The translations under genes were made by a program, and so were the position numbers. Under the pieces are notes generated by a model, which saw only the letters and a list, made by a program, of their open reading frames with translations, did not search any database and was not told where the DNA came from. 64,000 nt of DNA from Stygiobacter sp. (lineage in GTDB: Bacteria; Pseudomonadota; Alphaproteobacteria; Rhodospirillales; Magnetospirillaceae), in NCBI GenBank assembly GCA_006218045.1, contig VBWB01000006.1:124001-188000 (forward strand), read 5' to 3'. Shown here in pieces: positions 16,963-24,510 of the stretch. Within the stretch, counting starts at the first letter, position 1. Every line of letters starts with the position of its first letter.

Positions 16963-17042
16963 CCCCCGTGCGTCACAAGCGTGTGACACGCGCTAGGGAA
17001 GCCATCAGCTAACCTATTGAAAATCTAGAGCTTTTTTGAAGT

Positions 17043-17059
17043 TGGCGTCCCCACGGGGA
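17043..17059. repeat. att core, copy of the tRNA-Glu 3' end
   Basis: The 17-bp sequence TGGCGTCCCCACGGGGA is identical to the 3' end of the tRNA-Glu gene at 20490-20506, including the CCA complement. It lies in the same orientation, 3.4 kb away, and marks one end of the integrated element whose integrase sits next to the tRNA. Confidence 0.82.
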
Positions 17060-17363
17060 GGGAAATCCCGATTATGGACAACGCCTTGTATCGCAAGGTT
17101 TCTGGCGTTTTGGACGGCCTCCAAGCCAGATTTGGGTCCACAGTGCGGGTCCACAGGATGCTTGTCAATATTTCTGTCACTCTACTGGAAAGCTAACCGC
17201 GATACGGCATCGTACTCTGTAGGTCGCGGCGCCCGATTCGGTCGCCTATTACACCGCCTAATACATTCAACCTCGGGGCTGCCTAGCGTTGCCGAGCACG
17301 CACTTATTAGGTAGTTTGGTCACCATTAGGCGTTCAACGCTTGGCTAGTGGAGGCGAATAAAA
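17060..17363. other. Non-coding left end of the 3.4-kb element
   Basis: About 300 bp after the att copy with no convincing gene on either strand; only a short frame of no recognisable family. It ends with a GGAGG-type ribosome-binding site directly before the lipoprotein gene. Confidence 0.5.
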
Positions 17364-17918
17364 ATGAAAATCAGGCACCTTGCGGCTGCCACGTTGGTTA
17401 TTGCTGCGTTGCAGGGCTGTTGGTCGCCGAGCGACACTGAATTGGTAAAAAACGGCACCATGCAATTCAACAAAACATTGTCTGTTGGGGAGGCGTTTGA
17501 TCGGTGGGGCGAGTGCCAGCATAAGAATTGGCAGGAGTTCAAATCTGATAATGGGCAGCGCGTAGTTCAGTTTACCTGCTCATCGCGAGATGTAACTGCC
17601 TTCATGAACAAGGCAAAATCGATTCTTACAAATGAAAGTAAGTATAACCACTTTGATTTGACTGAGGTTTTATCGCAGTTTCAGTGGACAATCAACAAAG
17701 ATGATAGTTTTCAACTACACCATGTGGCGGTAACGTGGAAATGGGCAGATGGAAAATCAAGGGAAGTTGATAGTACTGCTAACATGTTGGATACGGTTTA
17801 TAGAAACGAAAGTACATTTAATATGTCTGCCCTTCGAGACCAAAATTCACTTGATGCCGCGAGGACGGCCAGAACATATGCCAATATGGCATATATGCTT
17901 TACGACTCAGCCAGATAA
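17364..17918 (+). CDS. Putative lipoprotein, low-GC island cargo
   Basis: A 184-residue protein with a lipoprotein-like signal (MKIRHLAAATLVIAALQGCWSPS; the cysteine at residue 19 lies in an LQGC lipobox). The remainder has no family I recognise: a Trp-rich, mixed-charge domain (FDRWGECQHKNWQEF, VTWKWADGKSREVDS) suggesting a small periplasmic or outer-membrane fold. Start supported by GGAGG about 11 bases upstream. Codon use is AT-rich compared with the chromosome, as is the next gene, indicating recent transfer. Confidence 0.6.
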   Translation: MKIRHLAAATLVIAALQGCWSPSDTELVKNGTMQFNKTLSVGEAFDRWGECQHKNWQEFKSDNGQRVVQFTCSSRDVTAFMNKAKSILTNESKYNHFDLTEVLSQFQWTINKDDSFQLHHVAVTWKWADGKSREVDSTANMLDTVYRNESTFNMSALRDQNSLDAARTARTYANMAYMLYDSAR

Positions 17919-17962
17919 TTGTCGTAGCATTGCCGTTTAATCAGGTGGGACTGGAGAGCGAT

Positions 17963-18343
17963 ATGAAATATTGGGTGGTTGGCGCTATGTTCGGCGGGAA
18001 AGACGACGTGTTCGACGTCTTCATTAAGCGGGGGTATTGGTATTGCTGGGAACCAGGATCAACAGATGAACCATCAATCGTTAGGCAACAAGAAAAAGTA
18101 CGTCAGATTGAGCCCGGTGACCGTATTGCGATAAAGAAGATGCTTGGGCAGGGGGCGTCGGAAATTGAAATACGCAGTATCGGGATTGTTGAGGACGTAG
18201 ATCATGATGAATGGCGCATCTATGTTAAATGGATGGATACGTTCGAAAATCGCAGGCTTGTGCCGATGAAAGGTGCAGCCGCATCGATCCACGGGCCATA
18301 TGAATATGATGATCCGTGGATTCAGAAAATATTTTGCCTGTAA
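17963..18343 (+). CDS. EVE/PUA-like domain protein
   Basis: A 126-residue protein: MKYWVVGAMFGGKDDVFDVFIKRGYWYCWE...VRQIEPGDRIAIKKMLGQGASEIEIRSIGIVEDV. The N-terminal 'YWVVG' strand, the 'GDRIAIKK' turn and the 'IRSIGIVEDV' strand resemble EVE-type (PUA-superfamily) domains, which bind modified bases and are common in restriction and McrB-type defence genes. No nuclease or ATPase partner is present here. ATG 17963 has a GGAGAG site upstream. Low GC like its neighbour. Confidence 0.55.
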   Translation: MKYWVVGAMFGGKDDVFDVFIKRGYWYCWEPGSTDEPSIVRQQEKVRQIEPGDRIAIKKMLGQGASEIEIRSIGIVEDVDHDEWRIYVKWMDTFENRRLVPMKGAAASIHGPYEYDDPWIQKIFCL

Positions 18344-18791
18344 TGCCCCTAACAAACGCGTGGACTCGGACAATCGATAGCGGTAACGATTCGCTCTTCC
18401 GCTTTTTATGGAAAGGTTTTCATTGATCTGTATCTACCATTCCGGGGCCAATACATCCGCCTCGGCCCCAATCGCGTAGCTGACAGCTTGAGAGACCTTT
18501 TTCTAGGGACCCCTGCCTTAGCGGCGAGCGCTCTAACCACCTCCCTCTTGGGTGTGGGTGGTCCCCTCCTTTTTTTGCCTTTTTCCAGTGTAGCCCCTAA
18601 GCCGCCCCCGCAGTGGCACACCGATTGAGCGGAGATGCAAATGCGCGCGTAGCGCGGCACCAGAGCCACGCACAGCGAAGCGAGCATGGCGAGGAGCCAC
18701 CATTTTCATTGGAGCGGCGGTGTGCCATGTAGGGAAAGGCGACGGGGCGGGCTGGAAAAAGGCTGGAACCGTGTTGTTGGGGCCGTGTCTG
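18344..18791. other. Non-coding stretch inside the element
   Basis: Nothing recognisable. The open frames here are arginine-rich shadow frames without family signatures. A T7 run beside a GGTGGTCCCCTCC segment near 18,560 could be a transcription stop but has no clean hairpin. Confidence 0.4.
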
Positions 18792-19047
18792 TTAGGCCCC
18801 AAAACTTCCGAACCCGCCGAAGCCCTCCGCATCATACTGCTCGGCGGCGGTGCCCGAATCGTCTGGCGGCGCGCTGTCGCCCTCCTCATCCTGCCGCCGC
18901 ACTGTCTTTTTGACAGCACCCAAAAGCATACCTTGGGCGCGCCACGTCGGGAGGAGTCGCCGCACTGTATCGATCTCGGGCAGACTGAGCCTGTGGCTCT
19001 CTGAGCGGAAATGCCGCCGCAGGCCATCCCATGCCTCAGTCTTATCA

Positions 19048-20406
19048 TCATCTATGCCATCGGCGGCGGGGCCGAGTGCGTAGACCCATCAGGCGGTCTC
19101 GCAGGTCGCTATCACGCAACACCCGCAACATGTCCTTGAAGGCATGGCGGAAGCTATGGAAGGACGTGATATTGGATTTAACTCCGACCTTGTCAAAGAA
19201 CCTGTCTTTGTTGTTGTAGAACTTCGTGTAGTCCCGTTTCTCAAACAGTGGTTCAGACTTCTTTTTTCCCTTGGAGATTCCGTCGATGTACTTGAGGAAT
19301 CCAAGCCTCTGTAATTCTGGATGGACAGGGAGCATTCGAACGCTGTTCTCAGTCTTGACGGACCTCGCTTTGTCCTCATCGTCGTCCTCGTCGGACACCT
19401 CTGTCGTCACAGCCAGATAGGTGACACCTCCGTGGGTGGACACATCGCACACCCGAAGGCCTGCAATCTCGCCGATGCGGGCACCCGACATCAGGGCCAC
19501 CAGTGGGAGCCAGTAGCGACCCGACCACCATAGGTCATGGTCTCCGCGCTGGAGGCAGTGGAGGTCGTTGAGACAGCCTCCGTAGATGGGGGCACCGAAG
19601 ATGGCCTTCAGCTCCTCAGGCGTCCATGGTCGCCGCTTGATCGCGTTTTTTGCCCTCTTCGTCACACCCTTCGGTCGCACCTTCTCGGCGGGGTTATCGC
19701 CCGCTTTCCGCCTAGCGACCGTAGGACTGCACGCCCACCCGAGCATCATGCGGATGGCGCTGAGGGCTTTGTGCTGGGTGTCGTGGCTGGCGATCTCCCC
19801 GCCTTTGCGGGGGCGCACTTCGTGCAACAGGAGGTCGTGATATGCGGCAACATCCATTGCGTCAACGAGTGCGATAGACTTGTCCCCGACAGCCCGCCGC
19901 CAGCGGGCAAGCTCGGCCTCGTATTCCGCCCGCCTCTTCGGCGACTGCGGGTTGTCTTTGAGAAAGTCGGGGAGCAAGGCATCTAATGACTTGCGAGCGT
20001 CCTCGTGTAGGCCCGCGAACGGGTCTGGTGCCTGTGTGGCCAGCCCCACCCCCATCCGCATCATGCCGAGGCGTTCCAAAGCAGAGTGCTGGTCTTTGAG
20101 ACGAATGGCTTCCTTTTGCTCCCGAATCACCTGCTGCGCGATATCGAGATTTTCTTCCAGGAGCCGCATAGCCTCGGCCTGCCATGTCTTTTCCCGCTTT
20201 TCCATCACCACTCGCCTTACCTCTCTAAACGCCACCATCAGCCGTGCCGACGACAACGCCGCAAGCAAACGTGCGGTCGCAGGTTCCGACGTGCAGAGCG
20301 AACGTCGGATTTCCTGTCGGCCAATAATGTGTACGAGGTCCAGGGGTACTCGGCAACGGAGGTGATAGACACCTCGCTTGCGAGTCACGTATGAGGCAAT
20401 AGCCAC
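19048..20406 (-). CDS. Tyrosine site-specific recombinase (integrase) next to tRNA-Glu, C-terminus apparently frameshifted
   Basis: A 452-residue phage-type integrase. It has a DUF6538-like N-terminal domain (YVTRKRGVYHLRCRVPLDLVHIIG), a SAM-like core-binding domain around residues 165-250, and a catalytic domain with the first arginine in 'LMSGARIGEIAG' and the H-x-x-R box in 'SFHSFRHAFKDML'. After 'DLRDRLMG' the frame ends in an Arg-rich tail without the nucleophilic tyrosine. A frame change near 19085 would continue as VYALGPAADGIDDD... to a stop at 18792, supplying a candidate tyrosine and a Gly/acid-rich tail. It starts 84 bp from the tRNA gene that it presumably targets. Confidence 0.85.
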   Translation of the reverse strand: MAIASYVTRKRGVYHLRCRVPLDLVHIIGRQEIRRSLCTSEPATARLLAALSSARLMVAFREVRRVVMEKREKTWQAEAMRLLEENLDIAQQVIREQKEAIRLKDQHSALERLGMMRMGVGLATQAPDPFAGLHEDARKSLDALLPDFLKDNPQSPKRRAEYEAELARWRRAVGDKSIALVDAMDVAAYHDLLLHEVRPRKGGEIASHDTQHKALSAIRMMLGWACSPTVARRKAGDNPAEKVRPKGVTKRAKNAIKRRPWTPEELKAIFGAPIYGGCLNDLHCLQRGDHDLWWSGRYWLPLVALMSGARIGEIAGLRVCDVSTHGGVTYLAVTTEVSDEDDDEDKARSVKTENSVRMLPVHPELQRLGFLKYIDGISKGKKKSEPLFEKRDYTKFYNNKDRFFDKVGVKSNITSFHSFRHAFKDMLRVLRDSDLRDRLMGLRTRPRRRWHR

Positions 20407-20489
20407 GACTCCTCCGATGGGTCCACATGTGGGTCCACATCTGGCTCGGAGGCCGTCTAAAAGGCTCAGAAATCCTTGGAAAAAGTCGC

Positions 20490-20506
20490 TGGCGTCCCCA
20501 CGGGGA
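20490..20506. repeat. att core inside the tRNA-Glu 3' end
   Basis: Same 17 bp, TGGCGTCCCCACGGGGA, as at 17043-17059. It covers the 3' acceptor strand and part of the T-arm of the tRNA gene, the usual target of tyrosine integrases. Confidence 0.82.
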
Positions 20507-20565
20507 TTCGAACCCCGGTTACCGCCGTGAGAGGGCGATGTCCTAGGCCTCTAGACGATGGGGAC
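20490..20565 (-). tRNA. tRNA-Glu (CTC)
   Basis: A 76-nt cloverleaf on the minus strand. Acceptor GTCCCCA pairs with TGGGGAC, the anticodon loop is CTCTCAC with anticodon CTC (reads GAG), the T-loop is GTTCGAATC, and CCA is encoded. It is reconstituted intact at the island boundary. Confidence 0.96.
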
Positions 20566-20585
20566 GTCTGGGCGCGAGGGGCGTT

Positions 20586-21056
20586 TTATGCCTGATCGTC
20601 CCCTGTCGACGCAAGGGTTATTTTTGCCTTGGGCGTACGAATGGGAACGGGGCGGAAGTTTCCCCTTTTCTCATCCATGCGATGGGCCAGCGTCTGGATC
20701 GCCTGACCATCCAGTACGCCGATGATCACCCAGGCCAAGTCAGGCTCGTACGCCATCGCCCGGTCGGTGCCGGATGGATCGGCGGAACCATCTGTGTGGG
20801 AATGGTAATGACCAATAATGCGGTCCTTGGTGCCGGTGTCGCGCAGTTCCTTTTCCACGGCGATGCGCACCGCCGGGTCAAGTTCGAAGCAATTCCCGGT
20901 ATCGGCCCGCAGATTATCCGCCGGCACCACCCGGGTGACACGGATCAACTGGCCCTTGCCGCGACCGATGACCAGGCCGCAAGCTTCGGACGGATAGGCC
21001 GCCTCGGCGGCGTCGACCATCTGTTTGGTCAGTTTGGCGTCGATTTGCAGGATCAT
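20586..21056 (-). CDS. JAMM/MPN+ metalloprotease-like protein (M67 family)
   Basis: A 156-residue single-domain JAB1/MPN protein. It shows the zinc-binding JAMM motif GHYHSHTDGSADPSGTD (H-x-H-x10-D) and an upstream glutamate in 'AAYPSEACGLVIG'. Bacterial homologues cleave sulphur-carrier or ubiquitin-like tails, or act in cysteine/molybdopterin sulphur transfer; the substrate here is unknown. It overlaps the next gene upstream by 4 bp (ATGA), so both are co-translated. Confidence 0.85.
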   Translation of the reverse strand: MILQIDAKLTKQMVDAAEAAYPSEACGLVIGRGKGQLIRVTRVVPADNLRADTGNCFELDPAVRIAVEKELRDTGTKDRIIGHYHSHTDGSADPSGTDRAMAYEPDLAWVIIGVLDGQAIQTLAHRMDEKRGNFRPVPIRTPKAKITLASTGDDQA

Positions 21057-21373
21057 CGCGGCCCCGGCGCTTCCAAAGTAAGGACGAAACTGCCGGCGAT
21101 GGCCCCCGAAGACGGGTCCAGCACGATCAGTCGCTCGGGGCCGCCGCCGGTGATGCGCAGGACCACCCGGTCACCGGCCACCAGCGCTTGCTGCACCTGC
21201 GCCCCCGCCGGCAACGGCACCGACACCGCGCCGAAATCGCCGCTGACCACGGTGGACGGCTTGGCCTTGGTAGCCATTTTTCCCGACTGGGAGTACAACC
21301 CCCAGCCAAGCAGGGCCAAGCCCGCAACCAGCAAGGCGCCCATGAACGCCACCAGAGCCTTGATCGCTTTCAT
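21053..21373 (-). CDS. Small membrane-anchored protein, DUF6476-like
   Basis: A 106-residue protein with one N-terminal transmembrane helix (ALVAFMGALLVAGLALLGWGLYS) and a small beta-rich periplasmic domain (GDFGAVSVPLPAGAQVQQALVAGDRVVLRITGGGPERLIVLDPSSG). It resembles the DUF6476 family that is commonly found divergent from rluD in alphaproteobacteria, as here. Function unknown. Confidence 0.7.
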   Translation of the reverse strand: MKAIKALVAFMGALLVAGLALLGWGLYSQSGKMATKAKPSTVVSGDFGAVSVPLPAGAQVQQALVAGDRVVLRITGGGPERLIVLDPSSGAIAGSFVLTLEAPGPR

Positions 21374-21421
21374 AGCTTAAGATTCAATCCCGTAAGACAC
21401 ATTGATGAGAAGACCGATCCC

Positions 21422-22405
21422 TTGACCGACCCTGCCGCCACCCTGCTTAGCCCCGAAACCGTCACCGCCGATGAGGCAGGAAGCCGGCTGGACAAATGGC
21501 TGTCGGCACGCCTGCCCGATCTGTCGCGCACCCGCATCAAGGGGTTGATCGACGATGGCCGGGTTTCGGCTGCCGGGCAGACCATAACGGACGCGTCCGC
21601 CAGGGTCAAACCCGGTCAGTGTTTCACCGTCGCCATTCCACCCGAACGTCCCGCCGCCCCCCTGCCCCAGGCCATGGATTTGATCGTCGCCTATGAAGAC
21701 GACGATCTGATCGTCATCGACAAGCCGCCGGGGCTGGTGGTTCACCCCGCCCCCGGTAGCCCCGACCACACCCTGGTCAATGCCCTGCTGGCCCATTGCG
21801 GCGACTCGCTATCGGGCATCGGCGGCGTCAAGCGCCCCGGCATCGTCCATCGCATCGACAAGGATACCAGCGGCTTGCTGGTGGTGGCCAAGAACGACCG
21901 CGCCCATCACGGCTTGGCCGAGCAATTCAGTGTCCACTCGCTGGAACGGGTCTATCGCGCCCTGGTTTGGGGCGTGCCCATGCCGGCCCAGGGCGAAATC
22001 CAGGGCAATATCGGGCGCTCGCCCCAGGACCGCAAGAAAATGGCCATCGTCAGCCATGGCGGCAAGACAGCCCTGACCCGCTATCGCGTGTTGCGCAGTC
22101 TCGCCGGCGGCATCGTATCGTTGGTGGAATGCCGGCTGGCCACCGGGCGCACCCACCAGATCCGCGTCCACATGACCTCGATCGGTCACCCCCTGGTCGG
22201 CGACCAGACCTATGGCCGCGCCCGCCCCGCCAAGGTCAAGCACCTGCCCGACCAAACCCGCCAAGCCTTGCTGGATTTTCCGCGCCAAGCCCTTCACGCC
22301 TCGGTGCTCGGATTTACCCATCCAAACAGTGGGGCTATACTTAGGTTTGAAAGCGCAATACCGATTGATTTAAATGGGTTAATTTCGCTTTTAGAGGCTA
22401 TATAA
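21422..22405 (+). CDS. rluD: 23S rRNA pseudouridine synthase RluD-type
   Basis: Isomerises uridines in helix 69 of 23S rRNA. An N-terminal S4 domain (AGSRLDKWLSARLPDLSRTRIKGLIDDGRV) is followed by the RluA-family catalytic domain with the active aspartate in HRIDKDTSGLLVVAK and the 'GRTHQIRVHMTSIGHPLVGD' motif. There is no ATG in frame before the S4 domain; TTG 21422 is the best start and gives 327 residues. The last 80 bases are AT-rich. RluD identity (rather than RluC or RluA) rests on the S4 domain and length. Confidence 0.9.
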   Translation: MTDPAATLLSPETVTADEAGSRLDKWLSARLPDLSRTRIKGLIDDGRVSAAGQTITDASARVKPGQCFTVAIPPERPAAPLPQAMDLIVAYEDDDLIVIDKPPGLVVHPAPGSPDHTLVNALLAHCGDSLSGIGGVKRPGIVHRIDKDTSGLLVVAKNDRAHHGLAEQFSVHSLERVYRALVWGVPMPAQGEIQGNIGRSPQDRKKMAIVSHGGKTALTRYRVLRSLAGGIVSLVECRLATGRTHQIRVHMTSIGHPLVGDQTYGRARPAKVKHLPDQTRQALLDFPRQALHASVLGFTHPNSGAILRFESAIPIDLNGLISLLEAI

Positions 22406-22541
22406 TTTTTAATTATACTTGAGTGCTGAACTCTGGCATTCTCCTTTTCAGGCAGATGTGATACCACTTGTGCATGACGTACAGGGGGCTGGCGGCCAAG
22501 TGAGAGGCCCCTCCGCCACCCCCCGGACGAGGAGACGAGAG

Positions 22542-23408
22542 ATGACGGCAATCCCCACCTCCCTGTCACTGGCCCCAGAGGGCAACCTCTCGCGCTATCT
22601 ACAGGAAATCCGCAAGTTTCCCATGCTGGAACCGACAGAGGAATACCAGCTGGCCAAGCGTTACCGCGAACACGGCGACATCGAGGCCGCCGACCGGCTG
22701 ATCACCAGCCATTTGCGTCTGGTGGCCAAGATCGCCATGGGCTATCGCGGCTACGGCCTGCCGCTGGGCGAGCTGATTTCCGAAGGCAATGTGGGGATGA
22801 TGCAGGCGGTCAAACGCTTCGACCCCGACCGCGGCTTTCGTCTGGCCACTTATGCCATGTGGTGGATCAGGGCGGCGGTGCAGGAATACATCCTGCATTC
22901 CTGGTCGCTGGTCAAGATGGGCACCACCGCCGCGCAGAAGAAACTGTTCTTCAACCTGCGCCGGCTGAAGGGCCAGATGCAGGCCATGGATGAAGGTGAC
23001 CTGCCGCAGGAGACGGTGACGTCCATCGCCACCAAGCTGAACGTGCCGGAAAACGACGTCATCAACATGAACCGCCGTCTGGCCAGCCCCGATCATTCGC
23101 TGAACGCGCCGGTGCGCATGGATGGCGAAGGGGAATGGCAGGATTGGCTGGTGGATGAAAGCGACGACCAGGAGACCGAACTGGCCGACCGCCAGGAACG
23201 CGGCATCCGCAGCAAGCTGCTGTCCGCCGCCCTTGACACCCTGAACGAACGCGAACGCTCGATCCTGACCCAACGGCGCCTCAAGGAGGATCCGGCCACC
23301 TTGGAAGACCTGTCGCAGCAATACGGCATCAGCCGCGAACGGGTGCGCCAGATCGAGGTGCGCGCCTTCGAGAAATTGCAAAAAAGCATCCGCGCCAGCG
23401 TCGGCTGA
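22542..23408 (+). CDS. rpoH: Heat-shock sigma factor RpoH (sigma-32)
   Basis: Directs RNA polymerase to heat-shock promoters. The 288-residue protein has region 1.2/2 (SRYLQEIRKFPMLEPTEEYQLAKRYREHGD), region 2 with the RpoH box-like 'QKKLFFNLRR', region 2.4 (RLATYAMWWIRAAVQEYIL) and a region 4 HTH (ATLEDLSQQYGISRERVRQIEVRAFEKLQ). ATG 22542 follows a GGAGACGAGAG ribosome-binding site. A strong intrinsic terminator follows. Confidence 0.97.
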   Translation: MTAIPTSLSLAPEGNLSRYLQEIRKFPMLEPTEEYQLAKRYREHGDIEAADRLITSHLRLVAKIAMGYRGYGLPLGELISEGNVGMMQAVKRFDPDRGFRLATYAMWWIRAAVQEYILHSWSLVKMGTTAAQKKLFFNLRRLKGQMQAMDEGDLPQETVTSIATKLNVPENDVINMNRRLASPDHSLNAPVRMDGEGEWQDWLVDESDDQETELADRQERGIRSKLLSAALDTLNERERSILTQRRLKEDPATLEDLSQQYGISRERVRQIEVRAFEKLQKSIRASVG

Positions 23409-23421
23409 CACCATGAAGGGG

Positions 23422-23456
23422 CGGGAGGAACGGCGCACCAGCCGTTCCTCCCTTGT
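23422..23456 (+). terminator. rpoH terminator
   Basis: Twelve-base perfect stem GGGAGGAACGGC / GCCGTTCCTCCC with a 6-nt loop (arms 23422-23433 and 23440-23451), followed by a short T-rich stretch. It lies 14 bp after the rpoH stop. Confidence 0.85.
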
Positions 23457-23467
23457 TCGCATTGCGG

Positions 23468-23650
23468 TTACGGCTTGACCTTACGATTGCCCTTCACCGC
23501 TTCCAGACATTCGGCGAACAGGTCCAGGTACTCCTTGCGGTTGTAGGGCGTCCCCGATTCGGTGTAGCGCCATTCCAGGTCGCGCACGTCCTGACTCAGG
23601 CGGTAGGCCACCAGTTCGGGGCTGTCGCCGTCCAATTCCATATCGGCCAT
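23468..23650 (-). CDS. Small conserved-looking acidic protein, unknown
   Basis: A 60-residue product, MADMELDGDSPELVAYRLSQDVRDLEWRYTESGTPYNRKEYLDLFAECLEAVKGNRKVKP. Helical and charged, with codon use like the chromosome. No family recognised. It is convergent with rpoH, its 3' end lying just beyond the terminator. Confidence 0.6.
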   Translation of the reverse strand: MADMELDGDSPELVAYRLSQDVRDLEWRYTESGTPYNRKEYLDLFAECLEAVKGNRKVKP

Positions 23651-23685
23651 GATCCGATCCTCAGCTCGATGATAGGGGGGGGGGG

Positions 23686-24510
23686 TTAGTTGATTTTGAC
23701 CGGGCCGGCCCCGGCCAGGCGGAAGTAATCATCCCAGAAATCCCGCAGATCCTTGGCCGTGTCATCCGACAGGATGGGGCGGGCCTTGCGGTCCCATTGA
23801 TTGACCTTGAAGCTCTCGACCCGGACCTTGTCGAGACGGGGAATCTGGCCCAACTCAGCCGCCCGCTCCAATAGACCGTTACGGGTACGGTTATCCAGGC
23901 GGGAATCGGGAGTGGGGGCCAGATCGGCCAATCGCCCTTCGATCATGTCCGATGCCAGGATCAGACCAACCAGCCGCCCCTGGAACTGCCGCCCCACGGC
24001 GGCGATGGTGCTGATGATCGCCGATTGCGGCGATTGCGGCAGACGACCATCAACCCCCGCCGCCACCGCAGCCTTGACGGCACTGATGAAGGCGGGTTGA
24101 TCCACCCGCAGATCATCGGGATTGGGCGGGCTTATGAAGTACGAGGCGATCCCCGCCGGGTGCCCGGGCCGGCAATCGTCGAACAGCTTCTTGCTCGAGC
24201 CGATATCCTCGCGGATGGTGACGATGCGCAGACGCTGCCCCGGTCCAACCAATTCCAAGGCCAGGCTCATCGCCGCCTGGGCGTCCTCGCGGTCGGCGCC
24301 ATTGGTGACCGGCAAGGTGCGGTCGATCATCAGCACCACCATCTTGGGGTCGGCGACGCCGTAGAACTTGCAGAACTTACCGTCTTCGTGCTCGGGCACG
24401 GCGGCGGGGGTCTGGGCATTGCGCCGGGCTTGGGCGGCGGCGGCCCCGTCCCCCACCGTCAGAGCACAAGACAGCACCATCACACTGGCGGCGACGTAAC
24501 GCAGCATCAT
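23686..24510 (-). CDS. Secreted vWA-like protein of the pseudokinase cluster
   Basis: A 274-residue protein with a signal peptide (MMLRYVAASVMVLSCALTVGDGAAAA). The rest looks like a von Willebrand factor A / Rossmann fold: a hydrophobic strand ending in an acidic residue (MVVLMIDRTLP), a following helix (DREDAQAAMSLALELVGPGQ), 'RLRIVTI', and a later strand 'RLVGLILASDMIEG'. The MIDAS DxSxS is replaced by DRTLP, so metal binding may be altered. Its start overlaps the stop of the upstream membrane gene by 4 bp (ATGA), implying a joint function. Fold assignment is by eye. Confidence 0.6.
   Translation of the reverse strand: MMLRYVAASVMVLSCALTVGDGAAAAQARRNAQTPAAVPEHEDGKFCKFYGVADPKMVVLMIDRTLPVTNGADREDAQAAMSLALELVGPGQRLRIVTIREDIGSSKKLFDDCRPGHPAGIASYFISPPNPDDLRVDQPAFISAVKAAVAAGVDGRLPQSPQSAIISTIAAVGRQFQGRLVGLILASDMIEGRLADLAPTPDSRLDNRTRNGLLERAAELGQIPRLDKVRVESFKVNQWDRKARPILSDDTAKDLRDFWDDYFRLAGAGPVKIN

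Noticed and set aside
18400-18790. Candidate genes on the minus strand between the EVE-like gene and the integrase
   Set aside because: Frames are Arg-rich, have no recognisable domain or ribosome-binding site, and overlap each other.
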